Assembly: GCA_963693285.1 (NCBI GenBank)
Contig: OY848923.1
Span: 7,216,451 to 7,280,450 of the forward strand
DNA length: 64,000 bases
Direction: 5' to 3'
Source of the DNA: Xestospongia muta
Taxonomy: Eukaryota; Porifera; Demospongiae; Haplosclerida; Petrosiidae
Below are positions 33,140 through 45,960 of the stretch, piece by piece; within the stretch, counting starts at the first letter, position 1, and each line of letters starts with the position of its first letter. The translations under genes were made by a program, and so were the position numbers. Under the pieces are notes generated by a model. It did not search any database. It was not told the origin of the DNA and saw nothing but the letters and a program-made list of their open reading frames with translations.

Positions 33140-34166
33140 ACTAACAAGACCATACATATAGCTGCCTCATTATAACAAAATGTTTTTTTGCTTTTTATTA
33201 TGATATGACTATCAACTCACAATGAATGTCCAATGTGTGACTGGCAATAGCAGTACCAGCTGAAGTAGTGACACGACATTCATATTTTCCCTCCATGGAT
33301 AGTTGGAACCCATTATTTGGTGTAATGAACACTGAACTTTTAGTAAAGGTAATGTCAAACCCTTTATTATTAGCCAGATTTGGTGTTAATAGTTCGTTGT
33401 TGAGATACCAAGTTATGTTATCTGCAGAAGGTTCTGGATTTCCTGATACAAAAACTTTGAGTACCAAATTCCCAGCATCAATTTCAGACTTTGTGCTGAG
33501 TTCACTCTCCATAATTACAATTGGATTACCTTTAGAATGTACAGAGAGAAAACAGATAAAGAGAGAGAATTGAGATACAAACATAAAGGATACAATTTGG
33601 TAAAGATAATATTGTGTAATAATTAATTAGCTAGAAAACTGACCTTCAGTAATTTCTAAAGTACGTGAGCCACTTGTTGATATACATGTATAATTACCAG
33701 CCATATTACTTTGAAAGTTCTGAAAAACAAGTACACGATCAGCAGTGTCATCTGTGTAATATACGAAGGATCCACTATTAGGAGGATTGTTGTTTACAGT
33801 TACTCCCACACCATTCACTGTCCATGGTGTATTAGAGAAGTCATCACTTTTACATTCAATGCTATATGTTTGACCTATAATCAACTGAATACTGCGTGAG
33901 TGATCTTGGAAAAGTATGTTAGTTTTTCCTGTTCCTTTTCCATTGACTATTTTATTAATAGCTAGTGTTGGTTGACCTAGAAGAAGAGAGAGATAAGTAT
34001 AACCCTTTGAGATACACTAAATAATAAAAGTAATAATTGCTAAAACTCAAGTTAGTGTTGACAGATGATTGAGGAATAAGTAATAATGCTCACTTTCACA
34101 AAACAAGAATTGTAGAAAAAGAAAACAGTAAAGAGTGACAAGCTTAAGTTGACAACAGAACATCAT
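28214..34166 (-). CDS. Ig/FN3 receptor copy 1, with C-terminal PDZ exon
   Basis: Exons: 34094-34166 (signal peptide MMFCCQLKLVTLYCFLFLQF), six Ig-like exons 33644-33976, 33221-33529, 32802-33104, 32398-32691, 32043-32327 and 31194-31487, two FN3 exons 30701-31000 and 30345-30656, membrane exon 30188-30290, juxtamembrane exon 29986-30015 (basic KRRNF), optional tail exon 29769-29889, and PDZ exon 28214-28478. Ectodomain exons are phase 1-1, one domain per exon. Skipping the tail exon gives 966 codons ending in PDZ; including it gives 918 codons ending at its TAA. Type I surface receptor or adhesion protein, with many N-glycosylation sites (for example NVTLED, NLTL). A PDZ domain fused directly to an Ig/FN3 receptor is uncommon; the junction is inferred from phase only. 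Confidence 0.72.
28550..28985. repeat. Duplicated 3' block of the Ig/FN3 gene
   Basis: Matches 58474-58910 almost base for base, and 35280-35420 in part. The minus strand contains a decayed exon-like stretch (SGQGYVPLVDSS then stop) related to a better-kept frame near 35400-35570. Homology with 58474 stops abruptly just before the PDZ exon. Confidence 0.65.
28989..29160. repeat. Microsatellites (TTA)n and (TA)n
   Basis: About 54 bases of ATT/TTA triplets followed by long AT/TA dinucleotide runs interrupted at 29061-29090. Frames of poly-Ile/Tyr here are artefacts. The array is absent from the homologous position in the receptor copy near 58910. A second (TTA)n array lies at 36070-36135 and a (TA)n run at 37455-37495. 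Confidence 0.9.
29769..30290 (-). CDS. Transmembrane and cytoplasmic-tail exons, receptor copy 1
   Basis: Exon 30188-30290 has INITISVTSTIVVVVLLTVM then IIIIIAIVV, a membrane helix. Exon 29986-30015 supplies the basic stop-transfer residues. Tail exon 29769-29889 reads DPVTDKCVASEQVEMLSGQM, later NKPTPLDVDQL, and stops at TAA. In copy 2 the same site is Tyr (FYEDIDPLP) and the frame stays open. The stop therefore looks like a derived truncation unless the exon is skipped. Confidence 0.62.
30345..31000 (-). CDS. Two fibronectin type III exons, receptor copy 1
   Basis: Exon 30701-31000 (LPGHPVNFTLLSVNSTAVMF, then SWDPPLTGEDITNYTMICYE) and exon 30345-30656 (APGGPPRSFSITSIYSRELT, then VQWLPPDPF, ANVTVDGLQPFTMYNCTIVA). 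Both have the FN3 Trp in strand B, the Tyr in strand C and the LxPxTxY turn. Phase 1-1, 100 and 104 codons, as expected for FN3. Confidence 0.85.
31194..33976 (-). CDS. Six Ig-like exons, receptor copy 1
   Basis: In order from the N-terminus: Ig1 33644-33976 (Cys-Trp-Cys kept; NYTCIS), Ig2 33221-33529 (GKYECRV, but the first Cys is replaced), Ig3 32802-33104 (FSITCND ... FTWLKD ... GRYTCRANN, a canonical I-set-like domain), Ig4 32398-32691, Ig5 32043-32327 and Ig6 31194-31487. Ig4 and Ig6 share NVPIGNDMKLLVIYEG, YPDPTVTWT and SRASVSGQHGLNLTL and lack both disulfide cysteines, so they look like a recent internal duplication. Ig5 also lacks the pair. Calls for Ig4 to Ig6 rest on the Trp, the spacing and the exon pattern. 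Confidence 0.75.
33106..33135. repeat. (GA)n run in the polypyrimidine tract of the Ig3 acceptor
   Basis: On the transcribed strand this is a (CT)n tract ending in TAG at the Ig3 exon boundary. The homologous position in receptor copy 2 (62738-62780) has a longer, interrupted tract. It may influence splice efficiency (inference). Confidence 0.8.
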
Positions 34167-34560
34167 TTTTTAGTGACACAACACTTTGCAAATAAGGCAG
34201 TGAATCAACCACAATTCCCAATAGTATACATGAGTCATGGACATAGTAGACTTAAGAATCACATTACTCATTTAGACCACTGTCTAAAGTAAACTATTGT
34301 GGGCTGTGAGTAACAAAATAAACATTGAATGGAGTTATTACAGTTTTAATCTTTTAATGTGAAGTGTATGTATTAATACATAGTAGCAGTCCTGATCTAT
34401 CATCTCATCATCATTGTTCTAACAATTATCTACATGAATAGTCAATTTCATAGTACATTTATTACATTAGTAATAACAACTGTACATGATGTTTACTTCA
34501 TTGCATTCATAATTTTTTATATACATACAACCTATATAACCATATATGGTTAAACGAAAC
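34167..34560 (-). promoter_or_regulatory. Conserved 5' flank of Ig/FN3 gene 1
   Basis: About 200 bases upstream of the signal-peptide ATG match 63804-64000 closely, and an ATTTGCAAAG octamer-like motif lies about 30 bases upstream. 34380-34530 also matches 31620-31770 and 61290-61430, a dispersed repeat fragment. No canonical TATA box is obvious, so the assignment is tentative. Confidence 0.4.
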
Positions 34561-34782
34561 TGCATGTATGGCCTGCAATAATCAAGTTCTTATTAATAAT
34601 TAATTAATCAAAACTTTATAAAAGTGTAATTCATACATCAGAATTCATTGATAATATTCTTACTGTTCTATTAACTATGATGTGTATTATAATGTAAAAA
34701 CAATTACAAAATAGAGTGATATAAAAATGTCATTTACTGGACACAATTATGATCATACAATGATGTCTATACTAGTTAATAA

Positions 34783-35207
34783 TCATGGAGCACAAAGTGT
34801 TAAAGTAATATCGCCATGGAAACGAGTGAGGGTATCTACAGCAGCCTTGTGAGTGATACTTTCAAAGCTGATACTATTAACAGCTAAGATAATATCTCCT
34901 TGTCTAATTAGACCTTCTCTAGTAGCTACACAATCTTTTGATATGGGTGCTTGTTGGTGTAACTTGACTGATGATGTAACAACTTGTCCTATGATGACAT
35001 CACATTAGGGTTTAGGTGATGTCATCAATATTATGACATCACTATGTGTCATTTCATAATGATGTCATCATAGTCAAGTTACACCAAGAACCACCCTTTG
35101 ATATAGATCGGATACATATGGGGATGTCACCATTAGGACTACCTTCACCCCCAGCAAAAGAGAATCCTAGACCAGAGAGACCTCTTTGTAGGCTAACATA
35201 ATGAATA
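34783..35207 (-). pseudogene. PDZ exon copy 2, interrupted by a MITE
   Basis: Outside the insertion it parallels 28214-28478: SIHYVSLQRGLSGLGFSFAG, then GDIPICIRSIS, and after the insertion KDCVATREGLIRQGDIILAV and HKAAVDTLTRFHGD before a TGA. The GLEF loop is changed to GLGF, which is still PDZ-like. The 152-bp insertion plus its target duplication break the frame. No receptor exons lie directly upstream, so this is an orphan duplicate. Confidence 0.8.
34945..35096. mobile_element. 152-bp MITE with 8-bp target duplication
   Basis: Terminal inverted repeats of about 25 bp: GGGTGCTTGTTGGTGTAACT on the left, and GGGTGGTTCTTGGTGTAACT as the complement of the right end. Exact 8-bp duplications TTTGATAT lie at 34937-34944 and 35097-35104. 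The duplication length suggests a hAT-type mobiliser. The interior contains repeated GATGACATCA/TGATGTCATC palindromes. A one-ended relative begins near 37112. Confidence 0.9.
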
Positions 35208-35389
35208 CTGTAAAAAGAGAGAAAAAGGATAGTAGCAGATATAACTGATAAAAGATGTACAATTATAACATTACAGTGGTCTCATTCCCAAACCTCACGT
35301 ATGCATGTTTGGGTATGAAACTACTAATAATGCAATATTAACTTTAACAAGTGTCTGATGTAGTTGTTTGCTATAGTTGCCTACTTTGG

Positions 35390-35570
35390 TCATAGTTCTT
35401 TATTAGGAGGACCAACTAGAGGGACATCCCCTCGACCAGTGTAAAGATGGTGACAAGTATCAAGTAAACTCTGACCGACTACATCTCGATATTGTTGTGG
35501 GTTAGGATGAGGTTGGTGTCTAAGAGGAGAGTAATCTTTATCGTCCTCAAAATCAGTAATTTTAATTAAT
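35390..35570 (-). pseudogene. Orphan exon-like frame upstream of PDZ copy 2
   Basis: The minus strand reads ITDFEDDKDYSPLRHQPHPN, then a QSLLDTCHHLYTGRGDVPLV segment, and GPPNKEL before TGA. Decayed versions sit at about 28690 and 58600 next to the receptor 3' ends. I find no clean acceptor. It may be a lost cytoplasmic-tail exon; function unknown. Confidence 0.35.
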
Positions 35571-35853
35571 ATTAATTAGCAACCAAATTAAAATCATCAT
35601 TGTAGGAGAATATAAATTGTACAAATAGAAATAAATGTATCATATTGTTTAGAGTGTCTTGAGAATAATGTTAATTTGTTAGTAAACTGTGATTTGAATT
35701 TAATAAGTCATCTATGAAGAATGTCTGTAGACTTCAAGCTATTGAGTTTTACACCACTTATCTATAAAAGAAAAACATTTCTGATCATAAGCATTAACAA
35801 TTAAGTATCTAATCTGCCTACCATTATTTAAATAAATAAACAATATCACATAC

Positions 35854-36070
35854 TTTCTTGCTTCTTTTCTTGACCACCAACAATAGCCCCAGACAAATTT
35901 TGTTGACCTCTTTGTCTCAAATTATTTTCATTCCCTGTCTTATCCTCTTCTATATTAACACAAAATCATACATATAACCACAATGACTATAATATGTATA
36001 TATTGAACATTACATGAATCTTATATCTAATAATTCATGATTTAGTAGTGTATGCTTACATATTATTACA

Positions 36071-36136
<66 letters not shown>

Positions 36137-36321
36137 TTTACTATTATTATTATTAATGTATATATTACATATTAATGATTACAATTTATGATTGCTAAAG
36201 TCATAGCCAGCTTGCAAGCATTAATTATTTCTATGGTTCCTTAATAACACCAACATACCAATAATTGGTGACAAAATTGATCTAATGTCTTGACTGACTG
36301 GTATAGCTGGAAATCCTGTGC
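35854..36321 (-). CDS. Two orphan linker exons
   Basis: 35854-35949 (EEDKTGNENNLRQRGQQNLS, then GAIVGGQEKKQE) and 36259-36321 (TGFPAIPVSQDIRSILSPII). Both are phase 1-1 with good acceptors and donors. They lie between a truncated ROC fragment (36477-36750) and the broken PDZ exon. I cannot assign a start or stop, and they may be remnants of a duplicated Death/ROC-type gene. Confidence 0.35.
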
Positions 36322-36476
36322 CTATTACATAAAAAAGAATGAAATATCAGTACATCATCGTATCAATATGCATTATATAATGTACTTCTATGATAGTGTA
36401 TAATAAATTTATGCTGTCCAAACAGAGCAATATGTAAAACAAATTTGGTTAGAAAGCTTCTCCGGACTCATTAATT

Positions 36477-36750
36477 TTTAACATATCCAATTTAGAAAAT
36501 ATTTATCATTTTGCTAGAGCTTATCAGTTAGTTTTATTGCAATAGTATAAACTGTATTACAATGAATAAAAGCTCGAGATACATCAGCAAAGTGTGGTTG
36601 ACCACCACTATCAAGAAGATATATCCATGTTGACTGGTAGAGTTCACCAGACATCTTTCCTTTTTCAATTTCCTTTATAATTTTCTCTGAATAAAATGAT
36701 GCATCAGGTTGTACCTCAGAAGCCTTCTGCACTGGAACTGTGCCTGTTGC
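36477..36750 (-). pseudogene. Truncated ROC GTPase fragment
   Basis: Matches the middle of exon 49821-51433: VPVQKASEVQPDASFYSEKI, then QSTWIYLLDSGGQPHFADVS (G3 motif) and IAIKLTDKL. The P-loop part and all COR sequence are missing. It stands in the same relation to Rab6-like copy 1 as the intact ROC exon stands to Rab6-like copy 2. This suggests a duplicated Rab+ROC unit that later lost most of its ROC half. Confidence 0.75.
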
Positions 36751-37111
36751 TTGTGTAGAGATTACATGTCACATAGTCTATACTATCGTAGCCCATATAT
36801 AAATTATATTCTGTTGTTCAGTATTTAAACCAACTCTAATCTCTCTGTAGCATTTAGCAATATTGACACTCAAGCATAGCGGACTGCATGAATGATGAGA
36901 TAACATGTTGTATATGATATTAGAATATAAATAAATATCTTTTGTAATGAATATAGTCTTTAAGTAGTAATTACATATTATATTATATCTATAATACAAA
37001 AATTATCCACTGAAATTATTATAGTAGTAAATAGAGCTTAGTTATACCTGAGAATTAATTTCATCCTTTATTGTCTAGATTACGAGTGTGACTAGGTTAT
37101 AGCATAGATAA

Positions 37112-37190
37112 GGGTGCTTCTTGGTGTAACTTGACTGATGATGTAACACTTGTCCTATGATGACATCACTATATGTCATAAAGTTCATAG
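37112..37190. mobile_element. One-ended MITE relative
   Basis: Starts gggtgcttcttggtgtaact and continues with tgatgatgtaac and gatgacatcac like the left half of the MITE at 34945-35096, then loses similarity. No right end or target duplication was found. Confidence 0.65.
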
Positions 37191-37450
37191 ATAATAGAGT
37201 TTAATTTTAGCACTTTATGATCATTAAATAACAATCCATACTCTATACTATGTTCCATACAGAAATGGTTCTATTAATTGTAATATAGCATGTAGGGCTA
37301 TTAACAATTGTGTAATTACTGATGATCCAGAGCAGCTGGATGTAACATGTTGTATATATTAATAGAGTAAATAATATAATAAAGGAAGTGAAAACATAAT
37401 AATTGTACAAATAATAGTCCCAATGTTGTCTTGATAGTGATTCCATATGC

Positions 37451-37488
<38 letters not shown>

Positions 37489-37554
37489 ATATATATAAAG
37501 AGAGAAAAGGATAGTAATAACAGAAATAACAGAAAAAATGTATCACTACATTTG

Positions 37555-37750
37555 CTTTCAAGTCTATAAGACAACTCAGCAACAGTCAGTCTACAATCTA
37601 TATCAGGATATCTCTGCTCTAAGTTGTAGTTAGGAGCTGAATACTTTTTTACTTGACTAATATCTTTAAAACCAAATGAACTTAGGATACAACAGGTAAA
37701 AGCAGCTGCTAATGATGGATGAACTAAATTCTCATGAATTTTAAAAGATT
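37555..37750 (-). CDS. Orphan exon of unknown function
   Basis: Open minus-strand stretch reading ENLVHPSLAAAFTCCILSSF, then VKKYSAPNYNLEQRYPDIDC and RLTVAELSYRLESK, with a possible phase 1 donor (AAAT-GTAGTG). The start is unclear. It lies between Rab6-like copy 1 and the ROC fragment. I do not recognise the domain. Confidence 0.3.
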
Positions 37751-38206
37751 CTAACCAAGCCTAATTTTGCCAACCAATACTTGTTTATGTCTAGTCTCGT
37801 AAGGCCAGACCCTTCCTCTCAAAGCAAAGTATCTGGCCTCACAAAACTAGTCTATACTTTTACAAGTAGACATATTGTTAACTGTTGTACTCAAGTATAG
37901 ATTTAGGCACTTAATTTGAAGGGAACATTCTGATGTGTTTGGTGGTAATGTATACAATGAATCACAACAGTTACCAAAAGAGATATTTATTAATAAAATT
38001 ATACTGGTAAATCATATTGGTAATAAGTAATTATAACCCATTTCAATACAATATTAAAGACAGAACAATGTGTCTGATATAAACACTTAAAAACATTAAT
38101 ACTTTTAATGAAGTGTTCATTTAATACAGCAAGTTCATGATGAGAGGCTACACAATTAAAAAGATGTAAAAATAAGTCATTACTACATCCAATTCAATTA
38201 CCAGTT

Positions 38207-39895
<1,689 letters not shown>

Positions 39896-40976
39896 CTACA
39901 TGTTTGAGAATATAGTCATTATAAATACTAAATTTATTACTACAATTGGTACAACACAGTTCAAAGAGAATGCCTTTTTATCACATTAAGAAAATACTCA
40001 GTAATACGTTTTTTCATTGTGCTGTTACATGAACTATTTTTAGGCTGACAATTTGTCTTAAATAAATATGGTTATTGTAATTTGAACTGACGTTACTATA
40101 ATAAGCAGATCATTGGGTAAGCTTTTCATTAGTACTAGACTAACCAAATGAACATTATATCTAGTGATAGACTATTACCAATTTGATGCCATTGTGTATC
40201 AACACAAACTAGTTATTCCAAAACATTTTAATAGGTTTTTTATCTATCATTCACTTTTAAAAAGGTTTTATCAAATTTGTTTGTATTCTTTTTTTTGATT
40301 GTTGTTTATTCCATAGTATGTGATGATCATAGTATAGCCAATGGTATTAAGTCAAGTTACCATAGTAACAATCCACAAGTCCATAGAAGCTGTACATACA
40401 GAACTATAATAACAAAACCACTAAGTGCACAACCTACACTGCAGTAGTAGCTGATAAATCACAACAATTTTTAGTTTGCCATGTTGTCAATGAGAACTTA
40501 CTCAAAAAGTTAGAATAAAAATAGACAACTGAAAACTATCACAAAACTCTGAATCATAGTCCTAGTTATACTATATGTATTGCAATGTTTAACCATAATG
40601 GGTGTGACATCAACAGTTTTTGAGTGGCAGTTTAGGACTGTTCTTAGGCCAAGCTATATATTTTGTAGACTTATTATGTAGCTCTGACTATTGATTTTTT
40701 TCTCTCCACCAAATTTTATACTTTCATTGGAAAGTCAAAGCTGTTGAAAGTATAATATTATTGCAAAAGACAGACAGACTGACATACACACAAAGCAAGT
40801 AACACAACCCTAGCCTATGCATGAGGCAAGTGGTAAGAGTGTAATATGTACAAATAGCCACAAAGTATACAAAGCTAGTAATAACCACTATGTGTAATGA
40901 TCTTGTTCAGTTATAGCTAAAACAAAACGAGTAGACAATTACTAGAAACACATGTAAATAATGTGTACATACTTAC
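39896..40976. other. Intron-like gap with dispersed repeats
   Basis: No exon seen. 40560-40800 matches 9165-9260 (the ccataatgggtgtg family) and ends near a short acacaca-rich tract, as does 9600-9650. This supports duplication of the Death exon pair together with its downstream intron. Confidence 0.55.
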
Positions 40977-42185
40977 CACTTGGTACTGTTACATGTAGAT
41001 TAGTATCACCCTCTGCAGTTTCTAGAGTGTCTTCATTTTTTGTGATCTGTAGAGAATGAAGAAAGTTATATACCAAAATCAATGATACTAACTATAGGGT
41101 TAGCTTTTCAAGTTAATAATAATGTAATTATCGAAACTTAAATCATAACAAAATTAATATTTAATAACTATATGTATAAAGTATAGAACTCTTCACCATA
41201 GTAGCAGTTGAATTACATTGAGTGATGTTAGTTAGTAATTGTCATGGTGATACTGTATGAGAACTTAGTAGGTAAGTTAGAATAAAATAGGCTACAGGAT
41301 TATCTGAGATTAATACTAGTAGCATATAATGTTAAACATGGCAAGTGTTAATTTAACCATAATGGGTGTGGTAGTGTCAATAATGTTTGTAAGTGCAGTT
41401 TTTTGGATTAGGACTCTATTCGTTTGCTAAGATGAGTAGTTTCTAAGCTTAGCAGGAATTTTAAAATGGTAGGGCATCAGAAATGCCGCGTGAAGCGCGG
41501 CCGAAAAATTTCAGAGTTAAATATATTCATGATGGGTGTGGTCAATTAATTTAATTACTTGATTATAATAATAACATTGTTATGACATTCTGAATTAACT
41601 GAGCCAGTAGCAGTTGGTAGGGCAAATGCCCTACCATGCCCTACCTTGGATACGCCACTGTCCATACATAGCAATAACATGAGTCTAACCAATCCCACAA
41701 AGGCCATCTAAGATGAATTTGATTGATAGGATATCCTTAAACACACACTAACCCAATACCCTAGACTATAAATCCTGTACTGACCAATCAGATTTGTTTA
41801 TTTAGTCTATCTAGATATACTATGATACATACTGTAGACTACATGTTGGGTGCGTAGGGTTTACAAAGTTTGAACTGAATATTGGATTAACTAACCTTTG
41901 TTCTTAGATAATTTTCATACTGCCTAGCAACATTATTCTCTCTAATAGATCGTAAAGCAGTTAACAAATTCCTTCTAGTAGCCATTTCAGCTTTCTCTTG
42001 AATCCATAACTGATACATACTTGTCACTTCAGTACATCCATCTTGATCTACACTACCCAGTTTTAGTTGCACACCCAATAGACGCCACTGAGCAGTTCTA
42101 GCATGTGTAGTTATTTCCTGTAAGTCTGGTTGTTGATCCAAGAGTATCTCTAATGATTTAGATACACGTTCCTCAACCATACTAC
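40977..42185 (-). CDS. Death exon + linker upstream of Rab6-like copy 1
   Basis: Exon 41896-42185 (phase 1 in, 0 out; MVEERVSKSLEILLDQQPDL, later VARQYENYLRTK) and linker 40977-41046 (phase 0 in, 1 out; ITKNEDTLETAEGDTNLHVT then VPS). Close paralogue of 9697-11067. In gene B this pair splices to ROC/COR; here the next in-phase exon is the Rab P-loop exon. Similarity to gene B continues upstream to about 42600 and then breaks before any leader exon. Confidence 0.66.
41455..41665. mobile_element. Repeat insertion with GGTAGGGC palindromes
   Basis: Relative to the paralogous intron near 10190, this copy has extra sequence. It contains a gccgcgtgaagcgcggcc hairpin and a GGTAGGGCAAATGCCCTACC palindrome, and ends in ttggatacgccactg, resembling the termini of some sponge and invertebrate DNA elements. 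Boundaries and class are unresolved. Confidence 0.4.
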
Positions 42186-42705
42186 CTAATATTTAGATAT
42201 TAAAATAAAAACATTACGTAGATAAGTTTATAGGTTTCTAAATACAAACATTATAATTCAACTGACTACATATTTGATGGCACAGAAATTCTGTCAACTT
42301 GACACGAAATGATATAGGTCTGTGTCCAACTTTTAAAATTACATGGTATTGCTCAGTTGCCTCATGTATCATTACATGCACTACTGTATGCCATTATGTA
42401 TCATTAGATGCACTATTGTGTTTAGACCTGACTTTGGCATTAAAATGTATAATTCTTCTTTTAAACTTAAATCAACTACTTTAGGCAGTAGTACAATCCC
42501 TCACTGATGACGATAGGGGTTTGTTTAAGTTTAATTATTGGTTGCTATGTGTGTCAGCAGTCATTGCACAAGGGTTAATATTTTACACACATATAAATAT
42601 ATACATATAACTAACAATCTTAGGACAACATGGCACATTTGCATGTCAAGCAGAAAGAAGTTAAAACTAGATTTAATATTCAATACTGTCCTAAATTAAA
42701 CCTAC

Positions 42706-45700
42706 CAGCATTTTGAGAATCATTGACTTGGTCTCTGCTTGCTTTAAGTGTGGGCATCTGGAGTGCTAAGGCAACACATAAAAAGAAGAGAAACCTCAAG
42801 TATAATTTCTTTGTAGAGATCAAAAATGCATGTAATAAGATAAGAAAACAAAATTAAATAATAAAGTATGAAGTCAACACTCTCTTTTATATGTTGAAAG
42901 ACAATAAAATAAAAATTATTATGGATCAATTTAGTTATCATATGAAAATATAGAATTAATAACTTACCAATATCCAAAAATTTGGTATCTTCCAAAGGTT
43001 GGTCTACACTACTTGTTTGTAGTCTAGTTGGTGAGGGTGTGGTCATCACTAAGGATAAGATAATGTAAATATCATAAAATGAACAATTAATTCAACATAA
43101 ATATATACTCATAGTGTCAGCTTTATGCTTGACATTTAAACCCCAAAGTGAAAGGAGACATTATTTCAAGGTACAGACAAAAGATCAGTTATTGAATAGC
43201 TCAAACATATATCTGTAGTGTAATATAAAGTGAATTTGATTATGAAAAAAGTCAAGTATAATTTCTTTGTAGAGATCAAAAATGTAGATTGATTAGGACT
43301 ATAACTATAAATAATCAAGTATGAATTCAACACTCTCTTTTATAAAGATAATAAAATAAAGAGGTCAAAAATGTAGGTTGATTAGGGCTCTAATTATTGA
43401 ACTTGCTTAGCAAAGCAAGTACTATACACAACTTACCAACATTTTGAAAATCAGTGTATTCCTCACTCTTCAAACTCGTTTGTGGTCTAGTAGTTGAGGG
43501 GGTGGTCATCTTAACAATGTCATCTATAGGTAAGATAAGAAAACCACAATTAAATTGAAGTCAACATCATGTATATCACTGCCTTGATATTTAGAGTACA
43601 CCTCTGGTTTAGCAAGATATTCACGTATTTTTTTGGCAGTTGCGACTTGTCCTACAATAGGTCCCTCGACTGATTCAATAATATTCTTCCATGTTACAGG
43701 ACTCGACATAGTGTCCCTCCAGCTAGTCAATGCTTTGTTAAGTTTCTTCATATCATTTGTGCCATCTTGCAAACTTTCAAGAACACTCTCTTCCACTTGA
43801 AGTGAGAGGCCAAGTTCATACCATTTGTGTTTAATTTTTGCCAATTGATTGAGTAGATCTAGCTGCTCGGGCACTTTCTTCATAATATCTGTAGTGTAAT
43901 ATAAAGTGAATTTGATTATGAATGAACAGCAAATTTATTTTTGCAAGAGGTCTAAAATGTAGGTTGATTAGGGCTCTAATTATTGAACTTGCTTAGCAAA
44001 GCAGTACTATACACAACTTACCAACATTTTGAAAATCAGTGTATTCCTCACTCTTCAAACTCATTTGTGGTCTAATAGTTGAGGGGGTGGTCATCTTAAC
44101 AATGTCATCTATAGGTAAGATAAGAAAACCACAATTGAATTGAAGTCAACATCCTCTGTAAATGTTGCTATTCCATTAATTATAAACACAACATCCTTGA
44201 AAGACAAAATTGTGGATCAATTCAGTTATCATATGAAAATGTAGAATTAGCAACTTACCAACATCCGGAGACTTAGTATCTTCCAAAGGTTGGTCTACAC
44301 TACTTGCTTGTAGTCTAGTTGCTGAGGGTGTGGTCATCACTAAGGATAAGATAAATAATGTAAATATCATAAAATGAACTTCAGTTTAAATATATACTGA
44401 CAATGTCAGCTTTGTGCTTGACATTTGAGCCACAAAGTGAAAGCAGACATTATTAAGAGATACAAACAGAACTTCAGTTACTGAATGGTTCAAACACATA
44501 ATGATGCTTATATAACAAGTATATAAAATTTCTATAAAAATCATATAATGTAGAGACAACAGTACAAACTTCTAAAACAAGATCACAGCTAGATGGCAGT
44601 GTATAATTCAAAGATGGACGCCAAAACTCATACATGTTCAATCAAATTATACTATGTGGCTAATAATTAGGGATTTTTATATTACATCATCAATAGCTCT
44701 CTATATATATACTAGATTTGTAAACAAGTAGCTGAGTATTACATTGTATGTTAATTGACAACGATCATCAATTTATAGTGTGCAACAATCTTATTACTAA
44801 GTCAGTTGTTGGAGGAGTGGTCATCTCAATATCATCTATAAGTAATATATAACATATATCTTATATATACAAATGTAAGTAAATGTCTACCAAGTCACTG
44901 AATGATGTATAGAGTTGTTTTAAAGGAAAGCTAAGTATTATTACACTGCATATCAATTGACAACAATTGGCAATTTACAGTGTACTCACACTCACAGTAC
45001 TAAGTCTGGATTAACTCTACACATAAAAAACAGTTAGTTTTCTATACTAATTAAGCCAGTTCCAACCACAATGTTGTCATATATGTGTAGATAACATTGA
45101 AAGAAACTGTCTTCAATCATTATGATGAACTAATTATGAATGAATGCCTACACCATCTACATATGTACAGATGGTATCATAATATCTATCCATTCTACAG
45201 GTACATTGTGTCTATGGACATTATGGACATTCACACCATCTATATACATACAGATGTAGTCTTAATATCCATCCATTATACAGGTACATTGTATCAATTG
45301 ACACAATGGATGTCCATCCATCTACATATATACAAATGGAATCATAATATCCATACATTGTAACTAAGGAATGGATAGATAGTATTAATGGTAGCAATAG
45401 TCACTGGATTTTGTGGTATCTATAATATTTATAAGGCTATACATTCTAAGAACATTGACTAGAACATTTCCATGCATCTCTATGGTCTTGTTGACAAAGT
45501 TGGTCATGAATGCAATTCGTGGCTATTGCTGAATTTTTTGGTGGTTATAATCATGACATACCAATATCCAAAGACTTGGTATCTTCCAAAGGTTGGTCTA
45601 CACTACTTGTTTGTAGTCTAGTTGTTGAGGGTGTGGTCATCACTAAGGAGAAATATATGATGTAAATATCATAAAATGAACAAGTAATTCAACATATTAA

Positions 45701-45960
45701 AAGAAGAGAAAAGTTAAGTATAATTTTTTGTAGAGATCAAAAATGTAGTAAGATAAGAAAACAAAATTAAATAATAAGGTTTGAAATCAACATTCTCTTT
45801 TCATGTAGAAAGACAATAAAATAAAAATTATTATGGATCAATTCGGTTATCATATGAAAATATAGAATTAACAACTTACCAATAGCTGGAGACTTGGCAT
45901 CTTCCAAAGGTTGGTCTACACTACATGTTTGTAGACTAGTTGTTGAGGGTGTGGTCATCA
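42706..45960 (-). CDS. Linker micro-exon array with an internal Death exon
   Basis: Phase 1-1 linkers: 45880-45960, 45562-45642, 44259-44339 and 42968-43048 (VDQPLED type, 81 bases each), 44022-44108 and 43437-43523 (DDIVKMTTPST type ending EEYTDFQNV, 87 bases each), and 42706-42765 (TLQMPTLKASRDQVNDSQNA, 60 bases). The Death exon 43580-43888 reads MKKVPEQLDLLNQLAKIKHK, then WYELGLSLQVEES, LTSWRDTMSSPVTW, IIESVEGPIV and REYLAKPEV. Its end is ambiguous: a phase 1 donor (GGCA-GTGATA, at 43579) or read-through to a TAG at 43524. A partial linker lacking a donor sits at about 44808-44835. Parts are direct duplicates (43205-43540 versus 43885-44125). Confidence 0.6.
45120..45370. repeat. Intronic minisatellite, copy of 5660-5935
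   Basis: Same roughly 80-bp unit and order as in gene B, within a 1.5-kb block (44900-46500) that is nearly identical to 5470-7085. Confidence 0.75.

Noticed and set aside
33268..33573. Plus-strand frame opposite the Ig2 exon, repeated at 62956-63216
   Set aside because: Shadow frame of a conserved Ig exon.
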